DNA of 64,000 bases, taken from CAZUHB01 sp964620445. Its GTDB lineage: Bacteria; Planctomycetota; B15-G4; CAYZWU01. The notes under the pieces were generated by a model that searched no databases, had not been told where the DNA came from, and saw only the letters and a list, made by a program, of their open reading frames with translations. The stretch spans positions 5,061 through 69,060 of the forward strand of contig CAZUHB010000035.1 in the NCBI GenBank assembly GCA_964620445.1, given 5' to 3'. This document shows, piece after piece, positions 1 to 8,314 of the stretch. Made by a program: the position numbers and the translations under genes. Within the stretch, counting starts at the first letter, position 1; each line of letters begins with the position of its first letter.

Positions 1-2
1 GG

Positions 3-116
3 ACGGCCGAACCTCGAAATGAAATCCAACGAGTCGGATCTGCCATCCAAGATGTCGGGATCGAAATCCGAAGAGGAGGAACATTTCCGGGCATTATCCC
101 AATGTCTGTGATATGA
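3..116 (+). CDS. possible 3' end of a gene entering from the left edge
   Basis: The third frame is open from the window edge to a TGA at 114-116 and encodes about 37 plausible residues (including EIQRVGSAIQDVGIEI). The first frame is also open, to a TGA at 109-111, so the frame choice is weak. No family can be recognised. If real, it is the C-terminus of an upstream gene, separated from the next CDS by about 80 bp containing a weak GACCC/GGGTC hairpin near 124-140. Confidence 0.2.
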   Translation, partial: TAEPRNEIQRVGSAIQDVGIEIRRGGTFPGIIPMSVI

Positions 117-195
117 TCCGGAACGACCCTCGGGGGGGTCCTCGAGCGGGATAGGCGGCCCGAATCTGTGTCAAAAAGTCGAGGCAATTCAAAAG

Positions 196-2217
196 ATGAG
201 AAATTGCAGACTCTTGTTCCTTGTTCCCCTGTTACTCCTCCAATCATGCCTGGCAACGGTTTTCGTGCTTCCCGAAGCACCGGCTCTCAACAGGATCGCG
301 CGACTGGAGGACCATCGTTGCCACACAGATGATATCACACCCTACCTGTCCCACTCATCGGCTCTCGTACGCCATCGGGCGGCCCTTTGCCTGGCGAGGC
401 TCAAAGATTCCGGCGCGCTGCCCAGAATCGCCAGCCGGCTGGAAAGCGAGACCGACCAACGTGTCACCGAGATGTTGATCTTCGCCATCGGCCAGATCGG
501 CAGCCGAAACTCTCTCGCTCTCCTGCAGGTCTTTCTCTACCACGGTAACGAGGCGATCCGGGCAGCCGCGGTCAACGCCGTGGGCAAAGTGCGAGATCCG
601 AGCATGACGACCGAGCTCACCAATATCCTGAAGAACGATCCTTCGCCGCAGGTACGCGGGGAGGTATGCCTCGCTCTGTTCATTCTGGGCGGAAAGAGGG
701 AAGACCTCTCGAAGGATCTGGCTGCCGACGTGCTCGAGGCCCGGTCCGCGGCGCTCACCAACGCCCTTCTACTCGACGCGAGCGCCGAGGTTCGATGGAG
801 AGCCGCCTATGCCCTGTGTGAAATACGGGATCCCTCCACCGAAACAGCCTTGCGCAAAACCCTCGACGAACGGAACACCGACTTCCGGGCCAGGATGTTC
901 GCCGTGCGCGGTCTCGGCTACATGCCCCCGTCCACCGAGATCCAGGAGGTCCTGATCCGTTGCTGCAGCGATACCGATTGGCCCGTTGTGGTGGAAAGTA
1001 TCAAGAGCCTGAAAAACTACAACAACCTGCAGACCGCGGTCAAACTGATCCACCTTCTTTCGCCCAGGGTGACCATGAATACTCACATCAGGGCCACTGC
1101 GGCCCGAACGCTGGGTTTCATCTCCGAGGGTGGCGCGTCGACGATCAAGGCTCTCAAGCAGGCCACCTTCGACTTTTCTCTCGCCGTCGAAGGTGAGGCA
1201 ATCGTGGCTCTCGGTACGATCGGGGCGCTGTCGGAGGATATCAGCTTTCTCGACAGGATTGCCGAACATCAAAATCCTTATCTCCGGGTGAAAGCGGTTG
1301 AAGCCGCGATCGAAATGAAGGACGAGGGGATGGATACCCTTCTGGCGCTCGCCCTTGACAAGAGTATCCGCGTCCGGTGCAAGGCCCTGGAGGGGCTAAA
1401 AAACTTCCCGCAGTACAAGGACGAGATCATCCCCGTTGCCGAGGACAATCTGAAGATCAACGACGTGGCGCTTCACCACGCGGCAGCCGAACTCCTTGCC
1501 GCGTGCGAATCGAAGGAATCGCTCCCCCTTCTCAAGGAAGCCTTCACGATGTCCACGGGAGTGGAGTCGAGCGAGGCGAGGCAAAAGCTCTTCGAGACGA
1601 TCGTCGCTCTCGGCGGCGCCGATGATACGGAATTCCTGTGGACCGCCTTGAGGGATGACGAATTCAAGATCCGTTCGAAGGCAGCCGGTCTTCTGTCGGA
1701 ACAACCGGGCATCATCGCGTTCCCGGAACCGGATATCCGTTTCCCTCATGTCTTTCCGCTCGCCGGAAAAGACTACCTGACAGGTGACCCGAATCCTATT
1801 GCCCACATCTTCACCGAGAAGGGGGAGTTCTGGATCGAACTCTACCCCGACATGGCGCCATTTCAGGTGAAGAGCTTCATCGAAAACGCGCGAGCCGGTT
1901 TGTACAACAAGCTCAAGTTTCACCGTGTGGTTCCCAATTTCGTGGTCCAGGGTCTCGATCCGCGCGGCGATGGATGGGGTACGAACAATATCGCCTTGCG
2001 CGATGAGATCAGTCCGCTCCGTTATCACACGCGTGGTATGGTGGGTGCGCCCAATTCGGGTCCCGATACCGCCGGTTGCCAGATCTTCATCACTCTCTGC
2101 CCAACGCCCCATCTGGATGGAAGTTATACCGTTTTCGGTAAGATCATCGCCGGTATGAACGTGGTGCACGCGCAGCAGGTCGGCGACGTCGTATTGCGTG
2201 TCACCATCGAGGAATAG
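196..2217 (+). CDS. lipoprotein with HEAT repeats and C-terminal cyclophilin-type PPIase
   Basis: The 673-residue protein begins with a lipoprotein signal (hydrophobic stretch, then lipobox LQSC with Cys at residue 18), so it is probably anchored in the periplasm or outer membrane. Residues ~45-500 are HEAT-like alpha repeats (for example VRHRAALCLARL, IRAAAVNAVGKV, VRWRAAYALCEI). The last ~150 residues form a cyclophilin domain with FHRVVPNFVVQGLDP, TAGCQIFITLCP and LDGSYTVFGKI. Cyclophilins catalyse peptidyl-prolyl cis-trans isomerisation. The helical repeats probably bind a client protein or an assembly partner, giving a periplasmic folding factor. The fusion resembles HEAT-PPIase proteins of planctomycete-like bacteria (recalled, not searched). 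It stands alone, with an A-rich spacer before the next gene. The domain calls are firm; the client is unknown. Confidence 0.85.
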   Translation: MRNCRLLFLVPLLLLQSCLATVFVLPEAPALNRIARLEDHRCHTDDITPYLSHSSALVRHRAALCLARLKDSGALPRIASRLESETDQRVTEMLIFAIGQIGSRNSLALLQVFLYHGNEAIRAAAVNAVGKVRDPSMTTELTNILKNDPSPQVRGEVCLALFILGGKREDLSKDLAADVLEARSAALTNALLLDASAEVRWRAAYALCEIRDPSTETALRKTLDERNTDFRARMFAVRGLGYMPPSTEIQEVLIRCCSDTDWPVVVESIKSLKNYNNLQTAVKLIHLLSPRVTMNTHIRATAARTLGFISEGGASTIKALKQATFDFSLAVEGEAIVALGTIGALSEDISFLDRIAEHQNPYLRVKAVEAAIEMKDEGMDTLLALALDKSIRVRCKALEGLKNFPQYKDEIIPVAEDNLKINDVALHHAAAELLAACESKESLPLLKEAFTMSTGVESSEARQKLFETIVALGGADDTEFLWTALRDDEFKIRSKAAGLLSEQPGIIAFPEPDIRFPHVFPLAGKDYLTGDPNPIAHIFTEKGEFWIELYPDMAPFQVKSFIENARAGLYNKLKFHRVVPNFVVQGLDPRGDGWGTNNIALRDEISPLRYHTRGMVGAPNSGPDTAGCQIFITLCPTPHLDGSYTVFGKIIAGMNVVHAQQVGDVVLRVTIEE

Positions 2218-2354
2218 ACGCCGGCCCCTCGGGGGCAGGGGAAGTGATTCCTTGCATTTAATCAAAAAAAAAAGAGTAAATTTTCGCGCACTTTGCCGAG
2301 AAATATATATCGGTCTTGTGAACGTTTATACTTCGAGGACAGAGGGATGTTCCT

Positions 2355-3953
2355 ATGAAATTGAAGCTTCTCCTGGCAGTGTTGGCAACGACCGCCTTGT
2401 GCTTCTCAGGCTGCCAATCAGTGGAACCCGCTCCTGATCGCGTTCCGTTAGAGTACTTCCCCGCAAGATTTTACGATTTCATGGACATCTTCGAATTCAA
2501 CGCGGGATTCGATCTCACCTTCGACAACTTTTACGTCGTCGCCGCTGTGGAACCTCTCGCCCTCGGGGGAGGGTATTACGACAGCGACAAGCTCGGTCTC
2601 GATGGCCGAATGTTCGGCCGCTGGCACGAGACTCGTACCGAGGCCGATTTTCTTTTCGACTGCCTGATCGGATACGAGAAGCAACCTCAGCGAGGAAACC
2701 GTTATCTCTTCGATGGGATGTACAAGCCGATGACGAGTTTTCGACACGATGACGGCCAGCCGTTCAGGTCGTGGGGTTTGACTCAGCGGCTTTTCGACAG
2801 GGAACACTATCCTTTCGATGCCACTGCCGAGATCTATCTCTTTTTCTTTGGTGTCGACCTGGGACTCTCTCCGATCGAACTTCTCGATTTTGTCGCCGGG
2901 ATCTTCACGATCGACGCGTTCTGTGATGATGACTATGTCAATCCCATGGGCTGGGATTCATCAGGGACCGGAATGGGGACGAGCAGCGATGCTTCGGAAG
3001 TGGCGATCATATTGCCCGGAATCACGAGGACGAGGGGGATACCGTCGGACGCGTTCGACCTCGACGACATTTCTACCGCTCCGCCGAGGCCCGGATTCTT
3101 GATCACTCTCGAGCATGTACCCGTGGCACCGGACGGAAGGGAGCCGGAAAAAATCTCGTTGACGGCGCCCGCACCGCCGATGACCGCGCCGCCTCAGGAC
3201 GAAGATGAAGAAATCGTGGTCACGCTCGAATCGGTTCCCAAAGAGGAACAGGAGGACAAGCCGGAAAAAGCCCCCAAGAAACCGCAGGAGAAAACGACGC
3301 AGAAAGCCAAGGATTCCAATGAGGGGATGATGGTGATCACCCTCGAGTCGGTGTCAGGTTCTGATCAGAAGAAAAAGCCCGCCGAAAAGGCCGACGCGCC
3401 ACCGGTAAAAACGCCGAACAAGAAAGCGGTCGAGATCAGTCCCCGCAAAACTGAACCGGGCAAGAAGAACGAAACAAAGCCGGCGACCGCAGCCGGCGCC
3501 TCTCCCGCGGATCCGGGCGCTGCCGACGCCGCGACTGTCGACGACGGAGCCATTCTGTTCACCCTCGAGTCGGTCGAGCCAACCCCGAAGGAGACGCCGA
3601 CTCCTGTAGCCGAGAAGCCGACACTCCCCAAGCGCGGGAAACCGGCCGCGAGCGCGACCGTCCGCCCGTCGACGGCATCCAAAAATCCGACTCCCATGGT
3701 CCCTCGGGAGATGATGGACGATTACAAGAAGATGTTCGGCAGCACCGACTTTCACAAACCCGAAGAGCTTTTCAAACTCGCCAATTGGTGTGCGGAAAAG
3801 GGTCTCGAAAGAAAGTCGATCTGGCACCTCAGACAGACGATCGCCCTCGATCCGATACACGCCGAAGCGCGCAGGATGCTGGGATACGTCCGTTACGGCC
3901 GGATGTGGGTCCGTGCCAAGCCTGTGGATCTGACCGCGCGACAGGGAGACTGA
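2355..3953 (+). CDS. lipoprotein with repeated TLESV motifs and a C-terminal TPR-like segment
   Basis: The 532-residue protein has a lipobox FSGC (Cys20). Residues ~25-230 form an aromatic-rich region (GFDLTFDNFYVVAAVEPLAL, TAEIYLFFFGVDLGLSPIEL) that resembles small inner- or outer-membrane-associated lipoproteins but matches nothing I can name. Residues ~250-450 are low-complexity Pro/Lys/Glu/Ala linker interrupted by four spaced copies of a hydrophobic motif (FLITLEHVP, IVVTLESVP, MVITLESVS, ILFTLESVE). The C-terminus has a helical hairpin, NWCAEKGLERKSIWHLRQTI, followed by ALDPIHAEARRMLGYV and ending in MWV; a related WCEKKGL hairpin occurs in the secreted protein at 32499-33959. The start has GAGGG eight bases upstream. 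Function unknown; a scaffold presenting short linear binding motifs is an inference. Confidence 0.75.
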   Translation: MKLKLLLAVLATTALCFSGCQSVEPAPDRVPLEYFPARFYDFMDIFEFNAGFDLTFDNFYVVAAVEPLALGGGYYDSDKLGLDGRMFGRWHETRTEADFLFDCLIGYEKQPQRGNRYLFDGMYKPMTSFRHDDGQPFRSWGLTQRLFDREHYPFDATAEIYLFFFGVDLGLSPIELLDFVAGIFTIDAFCDDDYVNPMGWDSSGTGMGTSSDASEVAIILPGITRTRGIPSDAFDLDDISTAPPRPGFLITLEHVPVAPDGREPEKISLTAPAPPMTAPPQDEDEEIVVTLESVPKEEQEDKPEKAPKKPQEKTTQKAKDSNEGMMVITLESVSGSDQKKKPAEKADAPPVKTPNKKAVEISPRKTEPGKKNETKPATAAGASPADPGAADAATVDDGAILFTLESVEPTPKETPTPVAEKPTLPKRGKPAASATVRPSTASKNPTPMVPREMMDDYKKMFGSTDFHKPEELFKLANWCAEKGLERKSIWHLRQTIALDPIHAEARRMLGYVRYGRMWVRAKPVDLTARQGD

Positions 3954-4155
3954 TTCGCCGGCGCGAGCAAAAACGTCGCGAGGAATAGCGATTTTGCATC
4001 TTTTTCCCACACCACCCTGCCATCGACGAGAAGCCGTTTCATGACCAGCTTCTCGATTTGCTCGGCTCTCGAGACTTCTTGTCGAGAGTTCAATGCGGTA
4101 TGATGTCGAGCGCGTTGCACTCACAATCGGTTACGGATTGTCTGGAGTCGTTCCC

Positions 4156-5232
4156 GTGGAGAGCGTTCTGCTGATCGCGCCCCGTCTCGATCTCAAAGGC
4201 ACGACCATCTACACCCTGACCCTGGTGCGCGAGCTGAGGCTGAGGGGATACAAGGTCGGTGTTCTGGCCGCAGGCGGAATTTTCGCGGATGAGTTGCGCA
4301 AGGAGAAGGTCCCTTTCCTCCAGGCGGACATCTCCGGATTTTTTCCGCGCGACCTGCTCTATCTGCACCGGATTCGCGCCCAGATCAAGGAATACGGCCC
4401 GAAACTGATCCACGTGGTCCACGACTCATTGGCCGCGATAGGCAGCCGCATCGCGGCCGGGGTGGAGATCCCCTACCTTCTCACGATACACACGCCCGTG
4501 AAATCGAGGATCCTCGTCGATCAACGGTACTTGAAAAAAGCGATCGCCACGAGCCAGCCGGTCCGACAATCTGCTGTCAATGCCGGCGGTTTACCGCGCG
4601 GAAAGGTCTCTGTCATCGAACATGGCGTGGCCACCAGCGTGCAGCCCCTCAGGCGAAAAGAAAACGGTCTTGTACCTGTCGTGGGTACGGTGAGCAATCT
4701 CGACCGCGATCACGGGGTCAAGTATTTCATCCGCGCCGCGCAGGAACTCATCGGCCGCGGGGTCGAGGCCACCTATCTCATCGTAGGCTCCGGGCCCTAC
4801 GAGAAGAAAATCCGCCAGATGATCCGGAAGCTCTCACTGGAAAAAGAGATCACCCTGGCATCGGCCATGCCCTCCTATCGCAAACTCGTCTCCCCCATCG
4901 ACATTTTCGTATCCCCCGCCCTCACGGAAGGATTCAACGTCTTCATTCTGCAGGCCATGTCTTTCGGCCTCCCTGTCGTCGCCTCCGCGGCAGGCGGCGT
5001 CTTCTCGCTCATCACGGACGAGCAGAACGGTCTCATCGTCCCAAAACGCGACGTCTCCCTCTTTGCCGACAAGATTCAGGCATATCTGGTCGATAAACAG
5101 TATGCGGACAAGATCGGTCGAACAGGATTCGAGTTCGTGCAGAAACAGTTTCCCCTTCACCGCATGCTCGAGAACACTCTCGATGCCTACAGCGGCGAAA
5201 GTTCGGACGAACTCGAGACGACCGCCCTCTGA
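4156..5232 (+). CDS. GT-B glycosyltransferase, family 4-like
   Basis: The protein transfers a sugar from an activated donor, probably to a cell-surface glycan or lipid; donor and acceptor cannot be read from the sequence. The N-terminal Rossmann domain starts VLLIAPRLDLKGTTIYTLTL. The C-terminal domain carries GTVSNLDRDHGVKYFIRAA, YLIVGSGPYEKKI and the donor-site segment FVSPALTEGFNVFILQAMSF followed by GLPVVAS, which is the ExFG-type region of family 4 enzymes. I chose GTG at 4156 because GGAG lies eight bases upstream and the product then begins directly with the first beta strand; an upstream ATG at 4093 would add 21 residues unlike the family. No other glycan genes are adjacent. There is a 7-bp inverted repeat (4066-4088) in the leader. 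Confidence 0.85.
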   Translation: MESVLLIAPRLDLKGTTIYTLTLVRELRLRGYKVGVLAAGGIFADELRKEKVPFLQADISGFFPRDLLYLHRIRAQIKEYGPKLIHVVHDSLAAIGSRIAAGVEIPYLLTIHTPVKSRILVDQRYLKKAIATSQPVRQSAVNAGGLPRGKVSVIEHGVATSVQPLRRKENGLVPVVGTVSNLDRDHGVKYFIRAAQELIGRGVEATYLIVGSGPYEKKIRQMIRKLSLEKEITLASAMPSYRKLVSPIDIFVSPALTEGFNVFILQAMSFGLPVVASAAGGVFSLITDEQNGLIVPKRDVSLFADKIQAYLVDKQYADKIGRTGFEFVQKQFPLHRMLENTLDAYSGESSDELETTAL

Positions 5233-5340
5233 TCGATCCCCGCACAGACAGCTCTGTTACGGCCGGAGGACGGACCTCCTTTGAAGTGCGCGGAACTCCG
5301 CGGCATCAGACCCTGACTCGGAGGATGGAAGACGCAGCCC

Positions 5341-5823
5341 ATGACGATGAAAAAACGCGTAAGCATCATCTTGCTCATCATGGTGGCCCTGGCTGCCATA
5401 CCGATGATCTCGCCCGAATTCGTTCCCTTCGGCGAAGGCACGGAAGGGAGTTCGCCTCCTGGCGGCGATCCTTTCGTCCCCGATCTCCAGGGGTACGGCG
5501 ATCCAGTGCCGGGTGAGGAAGTGAACCTTTTTCTCATGAACTGCCGCGGCGACCAACCGGGTTATCTCATCATGGGTTTCTGGCGCGACAACGTGCCGGC
5601 CGCGGGCGGGGTCCTCTATCCCAAGATGCAATACGTCCGGCAGATCTGGATCACCGCGCTCGGCGGTGACCCGCCGGTGGGATACTGGTCGCTCGTCGGC
5701 TGGGAGGTTCCTGCCAATCCCGCCCTGATCGGAATGTCCATCTTTGCGCAAGCAATCACCGCCGACGCGGGCAACCCTCACAGCGTGACACTCTCGAACG
5801 GCCTCGAGATGCGTATCGAGTAG
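5341..5823 (+). CDS. small secreted protein of unknown function
   Basis: The 160-residue protein has a signal peptide (KKR then a hydrophobic stretch to about residue 20). The mature part is beta-rich, with NLFLMNCRGDQPGYLIMGF and a C-terminal segment PANPALIGMSIFAQAIT followed by LSNGLEMRIE. This PALxGxSxxxQA...SNGLE pattern recurs at the C-termini of secreted proteins of planctomycete-like bacteria (recalled), and a similar terminal beta domain is seen in the three paralogues at 49-53 kb. It probably forms a small extracytoplasmic beta sandwich. It ends 28 bp before the convergent gene at 5852. Function unknown. Confidence 0.65.
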   Translation: MTMKKRVSIILLIMVALAAIPMISPEFVPFGEGTEGSSPPGGDPFVPDLQGYGDPVPGEEVNLFLMNCRGDQPGYLIMGFWRDNVPAAGGVLYPKMQYVRQIWITALGGDPPVGYWSLVGWEVPANPALIGMSIFAQAITADAGNPHSVTLSNGLEMRIE

Positions 5824-5851
5824 TCGCCGGTCGCCGGCGGGCGACGACAGT

Positions 5852-6796
5852 TCACTCGCCTCTCGCAGGGAGTCTGATCTCGGCCACGACCGCGCTGTGA
5901 TCGGACAGCTGTTCGGACAGAATCCTGTAGGCCGCGATCTCCATCTCCTCGGAAACGAGAATCCAGTCTATTCTCTTCCCCACCATCGAGTGCGTTTCGA
6001 GACCTGCCGCCAGAGGACGATCGGTTTTGAGGCCGAGCCTTTTGGCGAACCCTGCGAGCATGGCGTCACCGTCCATCCAGTCGCAGTTGAAATCACCCAT
6101 GACGATCAGCAATCGACGGGGGGCATCGAGTTCTTCCGCCAACTCGTCCAGCTGCTTGCGCCTCACCGATTCCCGGGAAAAGTCGAGATGTACCGAGACC
6201 ACGCCCACCGGACGCGCGTTGAGGTTCCTGTTGCAAACAGTGCCGACCACCATCCCCTTGGTGAATGTAGGCCATGACGGCCTGAAAGCGATCGAAGCCG
6301 TGTCGTCGAACCGGAATCGCGACAGGAGCGCGGTCCCATAAGAAAGCCCGGGCCCCTTCACATGCTCGCCGCGCAGGGAGAACGGAAAGCCCGCGGACTC
6401 GGCCAGGTAGGCGACATGGTCGAAGGAACCGCTCCAGATCGACGGACCGTCCGCCTCCTGCAGGGCTACCAGATCGGGCGCCTCGCGGCGCAGAACAGCG
6501 GCGACATCGTCGAGATTCCGCTTCACGGCAGCCTCTCTCTTGAAGATCTGGGCCGCCTTGTGCTTCCGTCCGTGGGCGAGATTGATCGTCATCACCTTCA
6601 GCAGGATTTGGCCGGTATTCCGATCCTGTCCCGCCTTGGAGGAAGGAACCGGATGTTGCGCCGCAGCCCCCGGTCCGGACCGATCGCTATCGTAGATGGT
6701 GGAGAGACCGAGACAGACGACAATGACGAGACAGACCGCGAGCGAGCAGAAGAGCGCGATACGTTTCAATCGTTTCTTCAGGGAGAGGGATTTCAC
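5852..6796 (-). CDS. endonuclease/exonuclease/phosphatase family protein
   Basis: The 314-residue protein has an N-terminal membrane anchor or signal (basic KKRLKR then a ~20-residue hydrophobic helix). An EEP domain follows: MTINLAHGRKH, APDLVALQEAD (metal-binding Glu), VVSVHLDFSRE, IVMGDFNCDW and the terminal SDHSAVVAEI. EEP enzymes hydrolyse phosphodiester bonds in nucleic acids, phospholipids or small phosphates; the catalytic Glu, Asp/Asn and His residues are all present. It is the last gene of the minus-strand operon that includes rtcB, with only 20 bp between them, so a role in processing RNA or nucleotides alongside RtcB is possible. However, the anchor would place the catalytic domain outside the cytoplasm, which argues against direct cooperation. 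Substrate unknown. Confidence 0.8.
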   Translation of the reverse strand: MKSLSLKKRLKRIALFCSLAVCLVIVVCLGLSTIYDSDRSGPGAAAQHPVPSSKAGQDRNTGQILLKVMTINLAHGRKHKAAQIFKREAAVKRNLDDVAAVLRREAPDLVALQEADGPSIWSGSFDHVAYLAESAGFPFSLRGEHVKGPGLSYGTALLSRFRFDDTASIAFRPSWPTFTKGMVVGTVCNRNLNARPVGVVSVHLDFSRESVRRKQLDELAEELDAPRRLLIVMGDFNCDWMDGDAMLAGFAKRLGLKTDRPLAAGLETHSMVGKRIDWILVSEEMEIAAYRILSEQLSDHSAVVAEIRLPARGE

Positions 6797-6816
6797 TCGA
6801 ACACCCGCGCCCGTGC

Positions 6817-8295
6817 CTATCCTTTGATCACCACCAGCGGCCTGAGCCGGGCCACTGGACGGGCGATTCCGGCCTGGCCGAGCACGTCGACCACATGAGC
6901 AACGTCTTTGTACGCTTCGGGGTACTCCTCGACGAGGGTCGCCTTCGACGCGGCCCTGACGCGCGTTCCGCTTTTACCGAGCGATTCGAGAACCCGGCCG
7001 GCCGTGGTCGACGTCTTGGCCGCCTTGCGACTCATGGTCCGCCCTGCACCGTGCGCGCTCGACATGAAGGTGTTCGGGCCAGCCGAACGTTGGCCGACGA
7101 GAACGTACGAATAGCGCCCCATGTCGCCCGGTACGAGGACGGGTTGTCCGTGATCGAAAAAAACGGTGCCCCGCAGATCAGGATGGCCCGGCGGAAAAGC
7201 ACGCGTCGCGCCCTTTCTGTGAACGAGCACGCGGCGCCTGGAGCCGCCAACCTCGTGATCCTCGAATTTCGCTATGTTGTGCGCCAGATCATAAACCAGA
7301 TCGAGCGTCCGGTCCCGCCCGCCACCACGCAATGCGCGGCTGAATGCCTGGCGCACCATGTGGGTGATGATCTGACGATTGGCAAAGGCGAAGTTCGCCG
7401 CGGCCGCCATACCCGCCAGATAGCCCTGTCCGCGCCGCGATCCGATCGGCGCGCAGCAGAGCTGCTTGTCGGGAAGGCCGAGCGCCTTGAACTCGCGAGA
7501 GTTGCGCAGATCCCTTACCGCATCCTGACAGACCTGGTGGCCGAAGCCCCGCGAACCGGTATGAACGGTGACGGTCACCCGGGACAGTGCGAGCCCGAAA
7601 GCGGACGCTGTCGTCTCGTCGTAGATGCGGTCCACATACCCGGCTTCGATGAAATGATTACCCGAGCCGAGCGTGCCGAGCTGGGATAGTCCGCGACGAA
7701 GAGCATGCTTGGAAACCTGGGAGGGATCGGCGCCCTCGATCGCGCCGTTGCCCTCGATCTGGTCGAGATCCGTGTCATCGCCGAATCCTGCTTCCGTTGC
7801 GGCAGCCGCGCCCGAAAGGAGGCACGCCTCGAAGAAATCGGCCTTGATGCCCAGATCCTTCCGGCTCGATCCCACACCGGCAGGGACAGCCCTGTAAAAC
7901 GCGTCGAGAAGGCCGTCCTCCAGACCGGCCAGGTCTTCGCGCATGAGGCGCGACGCCAGAAGGCGTACGCCGCAGTTGATATCGTACCCCACGCCGCCGG
8001 GAGACACCATTCCGTCGATCCCGTCTACAGCCGCCACGCCGCCGATCGGAAAACCGTAGCCGGAGTGGATGTCGGGCATGGCGATCGAGGCGCCCACGAT
8101 GCCGGGCAGATGGGCCACGTTGGCCACCTGCACGGGACAGCCGTCTTTCAACGCGGCGCGGAACAGGGCCGCGTTGGCGAAGATCACTCCCTCGGTGAGC
8201 ATCCCGCCCTGGGGGGGGACGACGAAGCAGTGATCGGAGCGTTGTTCGATCCTGTACGGACCGCTTTGAAACGAGTCCATCGTCGCGCCTTCCAT
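6817..8295 (-). CDS. rtcB: RNA-splicing ligase RtcB
   Basis: RtcB joins RNA ends bearing 2',3'-cyclic phosphate or 3'-phosphate to a 5'-OH using GTP and Mn2+. The 492-residue protein is full length and keeps the family signature: NVAHLPGIVGASIAMPDIHS, SPGGVGYDINCGVRLL with the metal-binding Cys, LGSGNHFIE, VTVHTGSRGFGHQ and the guanylylated-His motif SSAHGAGRTMSR. The first ATG (8295) has GAGGG seven bases upstream; a second in-frame ATG at 8280 is also possible. It lies in an operon after two FHA-domain genes and a sigma-54-type AAA+ gene, and before an EEP hydrolase. In E. coli rtcBA is switched on by the sigma-54 activator RtcR, so co-operonic linkage to another sigma-54 AAA+ protein is suggestive, although that protein lacks RtcR's sensor domain. 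Confidence 0.95.
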   Translation of the reverse strand: MEGATMDSFQSGPYRIEQRSDHCFVVPPQGGMLTEGVIFANAALFRAALKDGCPVQVANVAHLPGIVGASIAMPDIHSGYGFPIGGVAAVDGIDGMVSPGGVGYDINCGVRLLASRLMREDLAGLEDGLLDAFYRAVPAGVGSSRKDLGIKADFFEACLLSGAAAATEAGFGDDTDLDQIEGNGAIEGADPSQVSKHALRRGLSQLGTLGSGNHFIEAGYVDRIYDETTASAFGLALSRVTVTVHTGSRGFGHQVCQDAVRDLRNSREFKALGLPDKQLCCAPIGSRRGQGYLAGMAAAANFAFANRQIITHMVRQAFSRALRGGGRDRTLDLVYDLAHNIAKFEDHEVGGSRRRVLVHRKGATRAFPPGHPDLRGTVFFDHGQPVLVPGDMGRYSYVLVGQRSAGPNTFMSSAHGAGRTMSRKAAKTSTTAGRVLESLGKSGTRVRAASKATLVEEYPEAYKDVAHVVDVLGQAGIARPVARLRPLVVIKG

Positions 8296-8314
8296 GATCT
8301 GCCCTCGAGGGACG

